Positions 9,920 to 20,212 of a DNA stretch of 64,000 bases are shown here, piece by piece. Numbering within the stretch: the stretch's first letter is position 1; every line of letters starts with the position of its first letter. The DNA is taken from positions 59,858,001-59,922,000 of the forward strand of contig JAZBRS010000060.1 of assembly GCA_037176725.1 (NCBI GenBank). The letters run 5' to 3'. Origin of the DNA: Posidonia oceanica (taxonomy: Eukaryota > Streptophyta > Magnoliopsida > Alismatales > Posidoniaceae). The notes under the pieces were generated by a model, which had not been told where the DNA came from, did no database searches, and saw only the letters and a list, made by a program, of their open reading frames with translations. The position numbers and the translations under genes are program-made.

Positions 9920-11305
9920 TCAGCAGTTGATAACAGAACATAGCAATTAAGCACAAGTGAATAAAGGGAATTGGCAGCAGTCCGGTGAAAAGCGGGGGTG
10001 AGGACCGGCAGGGGATGTGGACTGGCACAGCTTGAGTGTCGCCGATGTGCCTCTGCTAGGGGGAAGTACTGTCTCAAGGCCTGAGCGGGTCGCAGAGCGG
10101 AGAGATCGGCGGAAGAGGAAAGGAATGAAAGAGGATGCATGTATGCAAGATGCTGGTAGTATGCTTATGTGGATGAATATTATTGGATGAATAAGTATGT
10201 TTGAATGGATGGGTATGCTAGGGTGCCCTCAGCATACGGAGTGCTTTGGTGCCTGCTGCAGAGGAAGGGAGTGGCCCTTGACTCACTGGGCCCTACTTAG
10301 ACTCTTGGCTTATTGGTGGCGCTCCGGAACAGGTTGTTGGCATTATACAGGTGGTGATGTGGTGAGGACAGGCTACTGGCTGCATTCTCAGGACCTACAC
10401 CTATTCTTTCAGCTCTCTCTCTCTTTTTTTGAAAGGTTTCTCCCTCATAGGTATGCAGTCTTTTTCTGCCCCTAGCTGGGAGAAGGTACGCGTTTGCTCT
10501 TGGGAGGATGTGGTAGACCCCTTTTTTTTCAGGCTGGTCATGCTGGGGATCTCTAGTAAAGTGTGGGGGATAACGGTGCCTGTGTTTTTTGGGCTGCCCT
10601 TGCCTTTTTCTTCTTCTCTTTTTTTTTGTTTTGCTTGCTTTTCTCCTTTTTTTTTTGTCTTTGTTTTTGTTCGACCTCTTTTTTTCTCCTTTTTTTTGCT
10701 TGATCTTTTCCTCTTTTTTTTTCCTTCAGGCTTTTGCTATCCCCATTCTGGTGGCAAAAGAAGGGTGCTTGAAATGTAATGGATTCAGGTTTTGGGTCTG
10801 CTGTGCGATGGGTAGAAGGAGCAGGGTTAGACTGCACACCCCTATCTCTAGGGCCGGCTTCTGTCTTCGTCTTCTGTTCCTTGGAGGTGCCCAAACCTAG
10901 ATGTCTATTCTCACTTTTTTTTCAAGCTCACAACCTAACATTTTTTCTCCCTCAGAGGTGTATGTCCTTGTGAGATTGGGCAGTTCGCCTGTCCTAATTG
11001 GTGGTGGCTCCCTCACTTGCTAAGTCATCTAAGTAGTGCCGGGTGAGGCAGGGTGACCCTTTCCAGAGCAGGCGAGCACTTCCGGTTGTCATCACCGGGC
11101 TCAAGATGCAATGCTTGAGAGAATGACGATGATGATTTGAATAGGGATGCAAGAGTTGAAAGGATGATGATGATGATTTGAAACAGAGAGTCGCAAGAGT
11201 TGAAAGAATGACGATCATGATTTTGAAAGGAGATGAAGCAAGAAGGCGAGAATGAAAATGCAAGTGTAGGTGGGAGAAGGGCATCTGCAACGGGGCCACT
11301 TTCGG
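9920..11305 (-). other. Spacer between pol and extra ORF
   Basis: No supported gene. On plus, 10585-10735 is a T-rich run, so the element RNA carries a long A/G-rich tract there. Around 11100-11240 short GATGATGATG-containing units recur about three times. Frames open in this region look like low-complexity noise (K/E-rich or F/L-rich). Confidence 0.55.
10585..10735 (-). repeat. Low-complexity purine tract in sense RNA
   Basis: The plus strand is T with scattered C; the sense strand is therefore A-rich purine. It could act as an internal polypurine priming site or be simple low complexity. The sequence alone does not decide. Confidence 0.6.
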
Positions 11306-14300
11306 CTACTGATAGTACTTCTTCAGATAGCAGAGGTTGACGGGCTCAGACTGCTCGACCTGGTCCATATCTTCAAGGGTTACAGCGCCTCCCGAAAAGA
11401 TCTGCTTGACCACAAAGGGGCCACGCCAATTGGGTCGGAATTTCCCTCGACCGTCCGGTAAGTGAATGGCGCGCAAGACAAGGTCCCCTGGCTGGAAGCT
11501 TCTGGGCTGGACCTTCTTCAAGAATGCTCTGGCCATCCGCTTCTGATAGCAGTGAGCGTTGTGCATGGCTTGCAATCTGCGCTCATCAATCAAGTTCAGT
11601 TGGATGCAGCGGTCTTCGACCCATTCTGCTTCTTCCAACTCAGCTTCCCGCAGGATCCGCAGAGAGGGGATCTCCACTTCAACAGGTAACACCGCTTCCA
11701 TGCCGTACACCAGAGAGTACGGGGTGGCTCCTGTAGAGGTCCGGATTGATGTCCTGTACGCCCAGAGCGCGTACGGGAGCTTGTCGTGCCAATCCTTGTG
11801 GATTTCTGCCATTTTCTTCAGAATCTTGACAATGTTCTTGTTTGCAGACTCCACTGCTCCGTTCATCTGAGGCCGATAAGGCGAGGATCGATGGTGCTTG
11901 ATTCTGAGACCTTGCAGGTATTCTTCGATCCTTTTGGCAATGAAGTTTGAGCCGTTATCAGAGATGACAGAGTACGGGACCCCATATCGGGCAACAATAT
12001 TGTTTTTGATAAATTTTTCTGTTGCCGAAGCGGTGACTGTTCTGTAAGAGGCTGCTTCCACCCACTTGGTAAAGTAATCGATCGCTACCAGAATGTAACG
12101 ATGACCATTTGAAGCAGCAGGGTGGATGGCGCCGATGACATCGATCCCCCAGGTGGAGAAAGGCCATGGCGAAGACATGTTGTGCAGCTGATGCGGAGGG
12201 GCCTTGATGAAGTTTCCATGGATTTGACAGTTGTGGCATCTACGCACGAACCGGCAGCAGTCGGCTTCCATGGTCTGCCAGAAATAACCTTGCAGCATGA
12301 TCTTCTTGGCTAGGAGAACGCCGTTCATGTGCGGGCCACAGGTCCCCGCATGCACTTGAAGCATCAGCGTGTCAGCCTCTGATTTGTTCAGGCAGCGTAG
12401 TAGCATCTGATTGTATGACCTTCTGTACAGCTGCCCGGCCCCTAACACATACTTTGACGCCAGGCGCGCCAAAGTTCTCTTGTCTGCTGCCGTGGTATCA
12501 GGAGGAAAGTTACCAGACTCCAGGAAAGATTTTATGTCTTGATACCAGGGCTGCCCCTCTGCGGGATCCGCTTCTTCTATGCTCATGCAGTATGCAGGCT
12601 GTTCAATGCGAGTGACTGATACATCCACACTGCTGTCTTCAGAAATGGTGAGCCAGGATGCCAGAGTTGCTAGTGCGTCTGCATACGCGTTCTTTGCTCT
12701 GTTCAGGTATGTGAAGCGGATGCTCTTGAATTCTTTCATCAACCTCAGCAGGTGTTCGTGATACGGCACAAGCTTGGGATCTTTTGTCTTCCATTCGCCG
12801 TTCACTTGAGAAATTACCAGCATGGCATCGCCATGCACATGCAACTTCTGCGCCTCATGCTCGAGGGCGACTTTCAACCCCAGGATGCATGCTTCGTACT
12901 CTGCTTCGTTGTTTGTGCAGGTGAAAGTCAGCTTCCTCGCGAAAGGAGTCATCTGTCCTTGGGGCGTGGTCAGCACTGCGCCTACGCCTCGACCCTTCTT
13001 GTTGACTGCACCATCAAAGTAGAGCTGCCATTCCTCTGCTTCTTCAGGATTTTTCTGCTCAGAGTCCTCCATTGCAAAGAGAATGTCTTCATCAGGGAAC
13101 TGCGTCTGGAGGGGTTGGTATTCAGGCAGAGGGAGGTCAGCAAGATGGTCTGCCATTGCTTGACCCTTCATGGATTTCTGTGTGACGAAGGTGATGTCGT
13201 ACTGAGACAATAACACCTGCCACTTAGCACATCTGCCCACCATGGCCGGCTTCTGGAAGAGGAATTTGATAGGATCATGCCGGCATAAGAGCTGTACTGG
13301 GTATGCCATCATGTAGTGTCTCAGCTTCTGTGCAGCCCAGACAAGTGACAAGCAAGTCTTCTCTAGTGTTGTGTACCTGGCTTCGCATTCATTAAATTTC
13401 TTGCTCAGGTAGTAGATGGCGCGCTCCTTCCTACCAGATTCGTCATGTTGGCCCAAGACGGCGCCCATGGAATGCTGCGTGGTAGAAAGGTAGAGAAGTA
13501 AAGGTCTTCCCGGCGTAGGCGGGACCAGGACAGGAGGCTTGATCAACAGCTGTTTGATCTTGGCAAATGCAGCCTGACACTCCTCGCTCCAGTGAATCTG
13601 TGCATTCTTCTTTAAGAGCTTGAATATAGGTTCGCAGATGGGCGTAAGCTGTGCGATGAAGCGACTGATAAATTGTAAACGCCCAAGCAGACTTCTGACT
13701 TCTTTTTCAGTTCTAGGGGGTGGCATGTCCACGATGGCTTGTGCTTTCAACGGGTCCACCTCAATCCCCCTTTGGCTAACAATGTAGCCGAGCAATTTGC
13801 CAGAAGACACCCCGAATACGCACTTCTTGGGATTCAGGCGCAGCTTGTACTTCCGTAGACGGTCAAAGAGCTTTCTGAGACAGGCAAGATGATCCTCGGG
13901 CTCTTTGGTTTTGGCGATCATATCGTCTACATAGACCTCCACTTCTTGGTGCATGAGGTCGTGGAATAGCGCAGTCATGGCCCTCTGATAGGTTGCACCA
14001 GCATTCTTCAGGCCGAACGGCATGACTTGGTAGCAGAAGACTCCCCAAGGGGTGATAAATGAAGTCTTTTCCATGTCCTCTTCTGCCATTTTGATCTGAT
14101 TGTATCCAGAAAAGCCGTCCATGAAGGAGAGCATTTTATGGCCCACTGTATTGTCGACTAGGACGTCAATGTGGGGCAATGGAAAGTCGTCCTTGGGACT
14201 TGCCTTGTTCAGGTCCCTATAGTCGATGCAGATCCGGATTCGGCCGTCTTTCTTGGGCACGGGTACAATGTTTGCCAGCCATTCCGGATAAAGAACGACC

Positions 14301-17300
14301 TTCAGAAAGTTGACTCCAAGCTGCTTCATTATCTCTTCTTTGATCATGAGCAGCCACTGTGGTCGCCATCTTCTCAATTTCTGCTTTACTGGCTTGGCAT
14401 CCGGATTTAAGGGCAGATTGTGCACCACTATCTCTATGTCAAGGCCGACCATATCTTCATAACTCCAGGCGAAGACATCCGCATATTCTTTCAGGAATGC
14501 GATGAATTCTGCTCGAGCCTGGGTGGACAGCTGGGCACTGATGCAAACTTCTCTGACTTCCTCAGCTGTGCCGATGTTGACAACCTCCGTTTCCTCTTCG
14601 ACATGGAGGTTGGGGCCTTCTGGGTCGTCGTCATAGGGCCGGAACTCGGGCAAAGGTTCGTTAGTCTCATCCATGCCCGTATCATCCTCTTCTCCATAAG
14701 CAATAAGTTCTGAGAGGATCTCTTTCTCGAAAGAAGGACTTGCAATGCTGAAAGAGTGTATGTGTTCTGTTGCTTGGCCCTGGTGACGCTTCAGGATGGT
14801 TACGCTCACTCGAGTATTCTTGTAGCCTCGGTGCGCGACCTCCGTCCTAGCAACTCCTTCTACTGTTTGCTCTGGCCTGACTGACTCTGCTGAGTGCTTT
14901 GCTGATTCTGCTGCCGATACTGCTGACTGCTCTACTGACTGTGCTGCTGAGGCATTCTGCTCTGCTGCTGCTGCATTTACTGCTGATGCTCCTCCCTCTG
15001 GGTCTTCTAGTGTGCTTGTGGAGGATATGCCAGACTGGCGGCTGATCTGGTTACTGCCGCTCGGTGCATTGCTCAAGTGAGGCATGGGTTGTACAAACCA
15101 CCTAGACCCACCTTCTAGTTGAAGAGTGATGAGCTCATCTGGTCTAGGGGAGTCCGGCGTTGCTGAGTCTTCTAGAACCATGATAGAAGCATGGTCCTCT
15201 TGCAGGGGAGGGTCCGTGACTACGGCTTTTCCTTTCCTTTCTGCAGCTTGATGCTCTGCCAGGTCTTCTGTTATCGACTTGATCTGTTCTTGATAGAGTA
15301 GCTCTAAGTCGGACATCCAAGAATCGACCTGGGCTTCTATTGCCGCTCCTTCTTCCTCGTCCGAGGGGGAGTCGACGTAGTAGGCGCCGGGGGCCTGCGG
15401 CACTGGCCCGGCTGCAAGATGGATCGCCGCCCTTGGGGTCTGCATGATCTGGTTCACGGGCGCGTCTACTGATAGCAGCTCAGATGTAGAAGGCCCAAGT
15501 AGACAGGCCAGCGGTGCTGCTAATGGATAAGCTTCCAGGGTCACTGCGGAAGGGTAAACAGGGGTGCTCTTTGGAGGGCTCAAGGGCCCGGAAAGTGTAG
15601 TGCTCAGTTGGCCTTTTGTATCGGGCCGTAACTGAGAGGGCGCAGCCTCTGACGCCATAGGGTCTTGCCATGAGAGCTGCTGCAGGTCGTCAGGAGAATG
15701 CGGAGCGGACTGCGCCAGCTGCATTCCTGAAGTTGATGCTGAGGGAGCGGGCTGGGCCACGCTGCTGACTGAATTGATGGACTGCCCCTCCAGAGATGGG
15801 GGCAGTGGCACTGATGTTGCTGTGACCGCTGGTAGCATGCTTGGTTCTGCCAAGAGGAGTGTCTCTGACTCCTGCACTGCTGCTGACTGTTGCTGGGGAA
15901 CTGATGTGGCTGGAAAAGGATGAGAATTTGCATTTGCCACAGGGCCTGCTGAACTGCCTGCTGTTTCTGCCAGAGGGAGAGCTAAATAAACTAACTGCGG
16001 GGCCTCTGCTCTGACTACTGTTTCTGCTGAGCTGATTGGGACTGCCTCTGTTGCATCAGACTGCTCCTCATCCGAGTAGTAGTCCTCAACACACACCCAA
16101 TCCTCTGTCGGCGCTGCGGCTTGATAGTCGGTTGATCCCAGAATTCCTGCACTGGTAAAGTTAGTGAGGTCTCTGGGAATGGCTGGTGCACGATCTCTGA
16201 GTTGAAAGCAGTGATCTTCGTCGAGCTTTGGTTCGTAGCCGAGACCTTCAGACTTCCTTCGCTCCACTGCTATGATCGGCTCCGCGATCCCTTGGCCGTG
16301 ACGCCCGAGCGGCGTGCCCTTTGTGTAACCCCACCTGTGACATACATTCTCGACCATTCGAAAGGGGTTACTGTGAACGGCCAAAGAGTTGACACGTTCA
16401 AGATCAGGAACGAAGTTAACTGGCTCGCACCGGTTAACGCGATAGAGGGCTTCAGAAGTCTCGGGGTCAAATGGGATGGATTGCGAAGACACGGGAGAGA
16501 CTGCTTCAATCCGCTCCTTCTCAAAGTTCTCCGCCATGACGACAATGACATCATCGCCACGACGGTACTTTATCATTCGATGGAGGGTTGAAGGAAGGAC
16601 CTGATGCTTGTGAAGCCAAGGGCGCCCAAGCAGAAGATTGAAGTTAGGCTTCAAGTCGACGACATAGAATTCTACGTCGAAGACGACCGGGCCGATAGCC
16701 AGAGGGATAATCAGAATCCCTAGAGCGTCATGGTGAGTGTTGTCAAAAGCAGTCATTCCCTTCACGGCTGGCGTGATATCCTCGGCTTTGAATCCGAGCT
16801 TGGTTGCTGTACGCAAGGGGCAGACGTTAAGGCCTGACCCGTTATCAACCAGTGTTAGGGGAATGCGAAAGTTTTTGAACTGCACCGTGACGAATAGGGG
16901 CTGGTTGTGATTAATCCCTGCCGGAGGCAGTTCATCACTCGTAAAAGAGATGACCTGGGGCTCCACGATTAACCCAACCATGCTCTCCAAGGCAGAAGGC
17001 TCAATGGACTGGGACACACGAGCAGCCTGGAACACACGAAGAAAAGCCTCGCGATGTTCGGCAGAAGTGTGGATCAAATCCCAGATGGAGATGTCAGCTT
17101 TAACCTTCTTAAGCTGGGAGGTTAGGTCTGCTCTAGGTTGGTCTCTCCTAGCAGCTGGAGGGGTGATTCTAGCAGGTTCTACAGGGGTAGTGGCAGGAAG
17201 CTGGGTTACTACAGGCCGGCTAGGGGCTTGGCTAACTACAGGCTGGTCTGGGGCTGGATCTGCTAAGGGTTGGCCTGAGGGTGGGGGTATAACAGGTCTA

Positions 17301-20212
17301 GGATGCGTTGGCCTAGTCGCCGGTGCTGGGGGCCTGTAAATCCTCCCCGATCGCGTTACTTCCGCGCACATTTCTGTGGCGTAGCTGTAAGGGACGCGAT
17401 GGGTGTCCAGGGTCAAGTTAATGACGACTGGAGCATGTGCTGCGAGCACAGGAGGGGTTACAGGGGGACCTACAGGATACTGAGGTCTGTCTAAGGGATA
17501 TGGTTGTTGGGGTGGGAAGGCTGGGGCAGGTTGAGGTCTGCCTAGAAGGTGTGGTTGAGGTCGCCCTAGAAGGTGAATGGGAGAACTAGGCTGGGCTCTG
17601 GCTAAAAGGTGTACGGGAGATTGAGCCTGAGGGAGCACGGTGGGAGACGCGCGAGGGCGCTCCGGCCTGGCACGCGGTCGGATCAAATGGATTCCCGACT
17701 CGGAGCCGGCAACTGCCGCCAAATAGAGACTGACTGGGAAAGGCTCAGAGATGTCAGAGATAAGATCAGAGGGGTCTACTATAGAAGTAGCAGGCCCAGA
17801 AGGAAAGACAGAGTGGACGCCTGAGGTTCCCGCCCTTCCCGGATAAGAGTGCTCCGGTAAAGGTTGGCGGACGATGCCAGAATGCGGGGGAACAGCTGGA
17901 GATGCAGATGCATGGGTGCGTGCTTGAGTGGAAGCCTCGTGCGTGTCGATCACAATCGTTCCCGATTCGATCAGGTCCTGAATTGCATTCCGCAGGGAGA
18001 AGCAATTATCCGTCGAATGCCCGACGCTTCGATGGAAATTGCAGAAGAGGTCCGGCCTAAACCAATGCGGCAGAGGGCTTGGCGGCGGACGAACCTCCGG
18101 GAACTTCAGGAGCGATGCCACCTTTGGCAAGATGACCGTGAGTGGTTCCACCAGTGGGGTGAAATTCCGCCTCTCAGCGGGTGGTCTTCTTTGCCTTGGG
18201 TACGGGCCTTGCTGAACCGGTGCGGCAGGATAGACCGGTCTAGCGGTGGTTGTGATGTGCGGTGTGTGCGGGATCCTAGGTGCAGGAGCGTACACCACCT
18301 GAGCTGGGGCAGGCCGTGACGGCAAGCGAACAGGCACAGCAGGAGAATCGACGAATGCAACAGCGGGTTTCGGCGAGTCCTTCCTCTTCGGGCGGTTGTT
18401 GTTGCTGCCGCTGTTGTTGTTGTTGGAGGTGCTGCTGTTGGCACTGTTGCTGCTTATCACTGCCTGCTTAGCGAACGCAGAGAGAGCTGGGAAGTTGCCA
18501 CTCCGCAAAGAACTCTCCACGCGCGCTCCAGCTCTGATGAGTGCCGCAAAAGTAGTGACTGGTTGAATGCTAAGCAAAGCTCCGAGAGACGGCTGCGCCC
18601 CTTTGATAACGATCTCGATAGATTCCTCGTCAGAGGGTCTATCCCGAACCTGAGAGGCAAGGGCGCGCCAGCGGCCGACGTACTCCCCGAACGGCTCGCC
18701 AGAGTTCTGCTTGATGGCGATCAAGTCCGCCCTCTTCGGGACAAGATCGAGGTTGAAGGAGTACTGTTCCAGGAACGCCTGACTGAGGTCGTTCCAAGTC
18801 TTGATGGCTGACATATCGAGTGATGTGAACCACTTGAGCGCCGGCCCGGTCAAACTCTTCTGGAACAAGCGGATCAGCAACCTCTCGTCAGCCTGAAGCT
18901 GAGCGAGATCACCGTAATACGCCTTCAGGTGTGCTACAGGGCAGCCCCTACCATTATACTTCTCGAAGTCCGGGATTTTGAACTTCGGAGGGAGTACCGC
19001 CTCTGGAAAGCAGCAGAGGTCTCGGAATTGGTAGGTCTGGTGCTCAGTACCCTGCACTAGTCGTAGTGCTTTCTCCAAGACGTCCATCCGGTTATTGATG
19101 GGGTCGGGGATTGCTGCTGTAGGAGAGGGATCAGCAGGGGTAGCGAGCACATATGCCGAATGGGTCGCACCTAAGTGCTCCTCCGGATCTACCATAGCGT
19201 CGCCTGGTGGAGCAACGGGATGGCCGGCGTATCCGTGCTGGGGGATGGTGTATGCAGGAGTGTATGCAGGATGCTGGACTTGAGGGAGGGGAGAAGAATA
19301 AATGCCATGCTGTGCTGGGACAGGGATAGGATGGCGGAGCACCAGTTGCTGTGCAGGCGGGATGCCAGACAGCGAGCCAGTGGGGTACTGGGCTCCAGCC
19401 GATCCGAAGGGTTGACCACCAGAATGAAGTGGAGCATGCTGTGCCAAGTGTTGTGCAGGAGGCGGCAAACGAGCCCCCATCGTCGGAACCGTGAGCAGTT
19501 GCGACGATGGTCGAGGCGGAGGTGTAGAGGTCGATGCAAGGAATGCAGGAACTGGCCTCGGAGGAACCTCAGGAACGACAGAGATAGAAGGGGGACGAAC
19601 TGATAGAGCCATGCCCTGCAGTCTCTGGGCAAGCTCCATCAGGTGCTGGTACTGCGCCTCGGGCGTCTCGCCAGTGGGGACGCTGAAGTGCAGTGCCGGC
19701 GGAGGCTGAGAAGCAAGTGGCACGGACACAGACTGTCCGGGAGGGAAGGATTCTACAGAGAAGGTCGCAGCAGCGGTGGAAGGGATGTCGAAAGTGACGT
19801 ATCCCTGGGACGGAGGGGGCAGTGGCGTCTCCGGAGTGCGAGTAACGGCCGTCAAGATAGACTCGGCGACCGGATCCGGAGGAAGGGAGGCTTGCCACTG
19901 TCCCGGGGTGTACTGAGAACCTAGAGACGTCAGAGGAGGAAACCCTGGCGTCGGAGGGGGAACAAGAGGGACAGAGGGAGCAACCAGAGGGGTCGGAACG
20001 GAAACACCCTCCGTGACAGGAGTAAAAGAAGGCTCACTAACGTACTGGGCCATTGCTGACCTAGAGCGTGTGAGAACTGGGCTGCGACGGGTATTCAAGC
20101 GATGCTTCCTAAGAGGAGCTATCGTCGCAAGTGCGGATAGCTCGGAAGGGGAATGGTCGCGAACTAAGTCGCAAAAGGGCGTCAACGAGGGTCGGTACTC
20201 AAGCTCTGGCAA
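11306..20212 (-). CDS. gag-pol: Gag-pol polyprotein (Ty3/gypsy, Tat/Ogre-like), intact
   Basis: Single 2968-codon ORF with no stop or frameshift. Order: P-rich N-terminus; gag core from about residue 410 to 580; N/S-rich linker; zinc knuckle of C-x2-H-x4-H-x4-C type (C724, H727, H732, C737); P-rich linker; aspartic protease with DNGS at 1123-1126 instead of DTG/DSG, then LLLGRPW; G-patch-like glycine motif near 1306 (GQGI, later GLGYEP); a long low-complexity acidic/serine linker; reverse transcriptase with YVDD at 2094-2097; RT-linked RNase H near 2240; second RNase H with FDG (D2400); integrase with an HHCC-like part near 2620 and D2691, D2752, E2788 (D-D-35-E). The second RNase H places it in the Tat clade. 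Start: M1 at 20212 or M54 (MAQYV, 20053); not decided. Unlike published Ogre elements, no intron is needed to join the reading frame. Confidence 0.97.
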   Translation of the reverse strand: MPELEYRPSLTPFCDLVRDHSPSELSALATIAPLRKHRLNTRRSPVLTRSRSAMAQYVSEPSFTPVTEGVSVPTPLVAPSVPLVPPPTPGFPPLTSLGSQYTPGQWQASLPPDPVAESILTAVTRTPETPLPPPSQGYVTFDIPSTAAATFSVESFPPGQSVSVPLASQPPPALHFSVPTGETPEAQYQHLMELAQRLQGMALSVRPPSISVVPEVPPRPVPAFLASTSTPPPRPSSQLLTVPTMGARLPPPAQHLAQHAPLHSGGQPFGSAGAQYPTGSLSGIPPAQQLVLRHPIPVPAQHGIYSSPLPQVQHPAYTPAYTIPQHGYAGHPVAPPGDAMVDPEEHLGATHSAYVLATPADPSPTAAIPDPINNRMDVLEKALRLVQGTEHQTYQFRDLCCFPEAVLPPKFKIPDFEKYNGRGCPVAHLKAYYGDLAQLQADERLLIRLFQKSLTGPALKWFTSLDMSAIKTWNDLSQAFLEQYSFNLDLVPKRADLIAIKQNSGEPFGEYVGRWRALASQVRDRPSDEESIEIVIKGAQPSLGALLSIQPVTTFAALIRAGARVESSLRSGNFPALSAFAKQAVISSNSANSSTSNNNNSGSNNNRPKRKDSPKPAVAFVDSPAVPVRLPSRPAPAQVVYAPAPRIPHTPHITTTARPVYPAAPVQQGPYPRQRRPPAERRNFTPLVEPLTVILPKVASLLKFPEVRPPPSPLPHWFRPDLFCNFHRSVGHSTDNCFSLRNAIQDLIESGTIVIDTHEASTQARTHASASPAVPPHSGIVRQPLPEHSYPGRAGTSGVHSVFPSGPATSIVDPSDLISDISEPFPVSLYLAAVAGSESGIHLIRPRARPERPRASPTVLPQAQSPVHLLARAQPSSPIHLLGRPQPHLLGRPQPAPAFPPQQPYPLDRPQYPVGPPVTPPVLAAHAPVVINLTLDTHRVPYSYATEMCAEVTRSGRIYRPPAPATRPTHPRPVIPPPSGQPLADPAPDQPVVSQAPSRPVVTQLPATTPVEPARITPPAARRDQPRADLTSQLKKVKADISIWDLIHTSAEHREAFLRVFQAARVSQSIEPSALESMVGLIVEPQVISFTSDELPPAGINHNQPLFVTVQFKNFRIPLTLVDNGSGLNVCPLRTATKLGFKAEDITPAVKGMTAFDNTHHDALGILIIPLAIGPVVFDVEFYVVDLKPNFNLLLGRPWLHKHQVLPSTLHRMIKYRRGDDVIVVMAENFEKERIEAVSPVSSQSIPFDPETSEALYRVNRCEPVNFVPDLERVNSLAVHSNPFRMVENVCHRWGYTKGTPLGRHGQGIAEPIIAVERRKSEGLGYEPKLDEDHCFQLRDRAPAIPRDLTNFTSAGILGSTDYQAAAPTEDWVCVEDYYSDEEQSDATEAVPISSAETVVRAEAPQLVYLALPLAETAGSSAGPVANANSHPFPATSVPQQQSAAVQESETLLLAEPSMLPAVTATSVPLPPSLEGQSINSVSSVAQPAPSASTSGMQLAQSAPHSPDDLQQLSWQDPMASEAAPSQLRPDTKGQLSTTLSGPLSPPKSTPVYPSAVTLEAYPLAAPLACLLGPSTSELLSVDAPVNQIMQTPRAAIHLAAGPVPQAPGAYYVDSPSDEEEGAAIEAQVDSWMSDLELLYQEQIKSITEDLAEHQAAERKGKAVVTDPPLQEDHASIMVLEDSATPDSPRPDELITLQLEGGSRWFVQPMPHLSNAPSGSNQISRQSGISSTSTLEDPEGGASAVNAAAAEQNASAAQSVEQSAVSAAESAKHSAESVRPEQTVEGVARTEVAHRGYKNTRVSVTILKRHQGQATEHIHSFSIASPSFEKEILSELIAYGEEDDTGMDETNEPLPEFRPYDDDPEGPNLHVEEETEVVNIGTAEEVREVCISAQLSTQARAEFIAFLKEYADVFAWSYEDMVGLDIEIVVHNLPLNPDAKPVKQKLRRWRPQWLLMIKEEIMKQLGVNFLKVVLYPEWLANIVPVPKKDGRIRICIDYRDLNKASPKDDFPLPHIDVLVDNTVGHKMLSFMDGFSGYNQIKMAEEDMEKTSFITPWGVFCYQVMPFGLKNAGATYQRAMTALFHDLMHQEVEVYVDDMIAKTKEPEDHLACLRKLFDRLRKYKLRLNPKKCVFGVSSGKLLGYIVSQRGIEVDPLKAQAIVDMPPPRTEKEVRSLLGRLQFISRFIAQLTPICEPIFKLLKKNAQIHWSEECQAAFAKIKQLLIKPPVLVPPTPGRPLLLYLSTTQHSMGAVLGQHDESGRKERAIYYLSKKFNECEARYTTLEKTCLSLVWAAQKLRHYMMAYPVQLLCRHDPIKFLFQKPAMVGRCAKWQVLLSQYDITFVTQKSMKGQAMADHLADLPLPEYQPLQTQFPDEDILFAMEDSEQKNPEEAEEWQLYFDGAVNKKGRGVGAVLTTPQGQMTPFARKLTFTCTNNEAEYEACILGLKVALEHEAQKLHVHGDAMLVISQVNGEWKTKDPKLVPYHEHLLRLMKEFKSIRFTYLNRAKNAYADALATLASWLTISEDSSVDVSVTRIEQPAYCMSIEEADPAEGQPWYQDIKSFLESGNFPPDTTAADKRTLARLASKYVLGAGQLYRRSYNQMLLRCLNKSEADTLMLQVHAGTCGPHMNGVLLAKKIMLQGYFWQTMEADCCRFVRRCHNCQIHGNFIKAPPHQLHNMSSPWPFSTWGIDVIGAIHPAASNGHRYILVAIDYFTKWVEAASYRTVTASATEKFIKNNIVARYGVPYSVISDNGSNFIAKRIEEYLQGLRIKHHRSSPYRPQMNGAVESANKNIVKILKKMAEIHKDWHDKLPYALWAYRTSIRTSTGATPYSLVYGMEAVLPVEVEIPSLRILREAELEEAEWVEDRCIQLNLIDERRLQAMHNAHCYQKRMARAFLKKVQPRSFQPGDLVLRAIHLPDGRGKFRPNWRGPFVVKQIFSGGAVTLEDMDQVEQSEPVNLCYLKKYYQ

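Noticed and set aside
10429..10900. Overlapping F/L-rich and K/E-rich frames on both strands
   Set aside because: Artefacts of the T-rich low-complexity run at 10585-10735.
19189..19632. Several 60-150-codon frames antisense or shifted to gag-pol
   Set aside because: Shadows of the intact polyprotein ORF; no domain or independent conservation.
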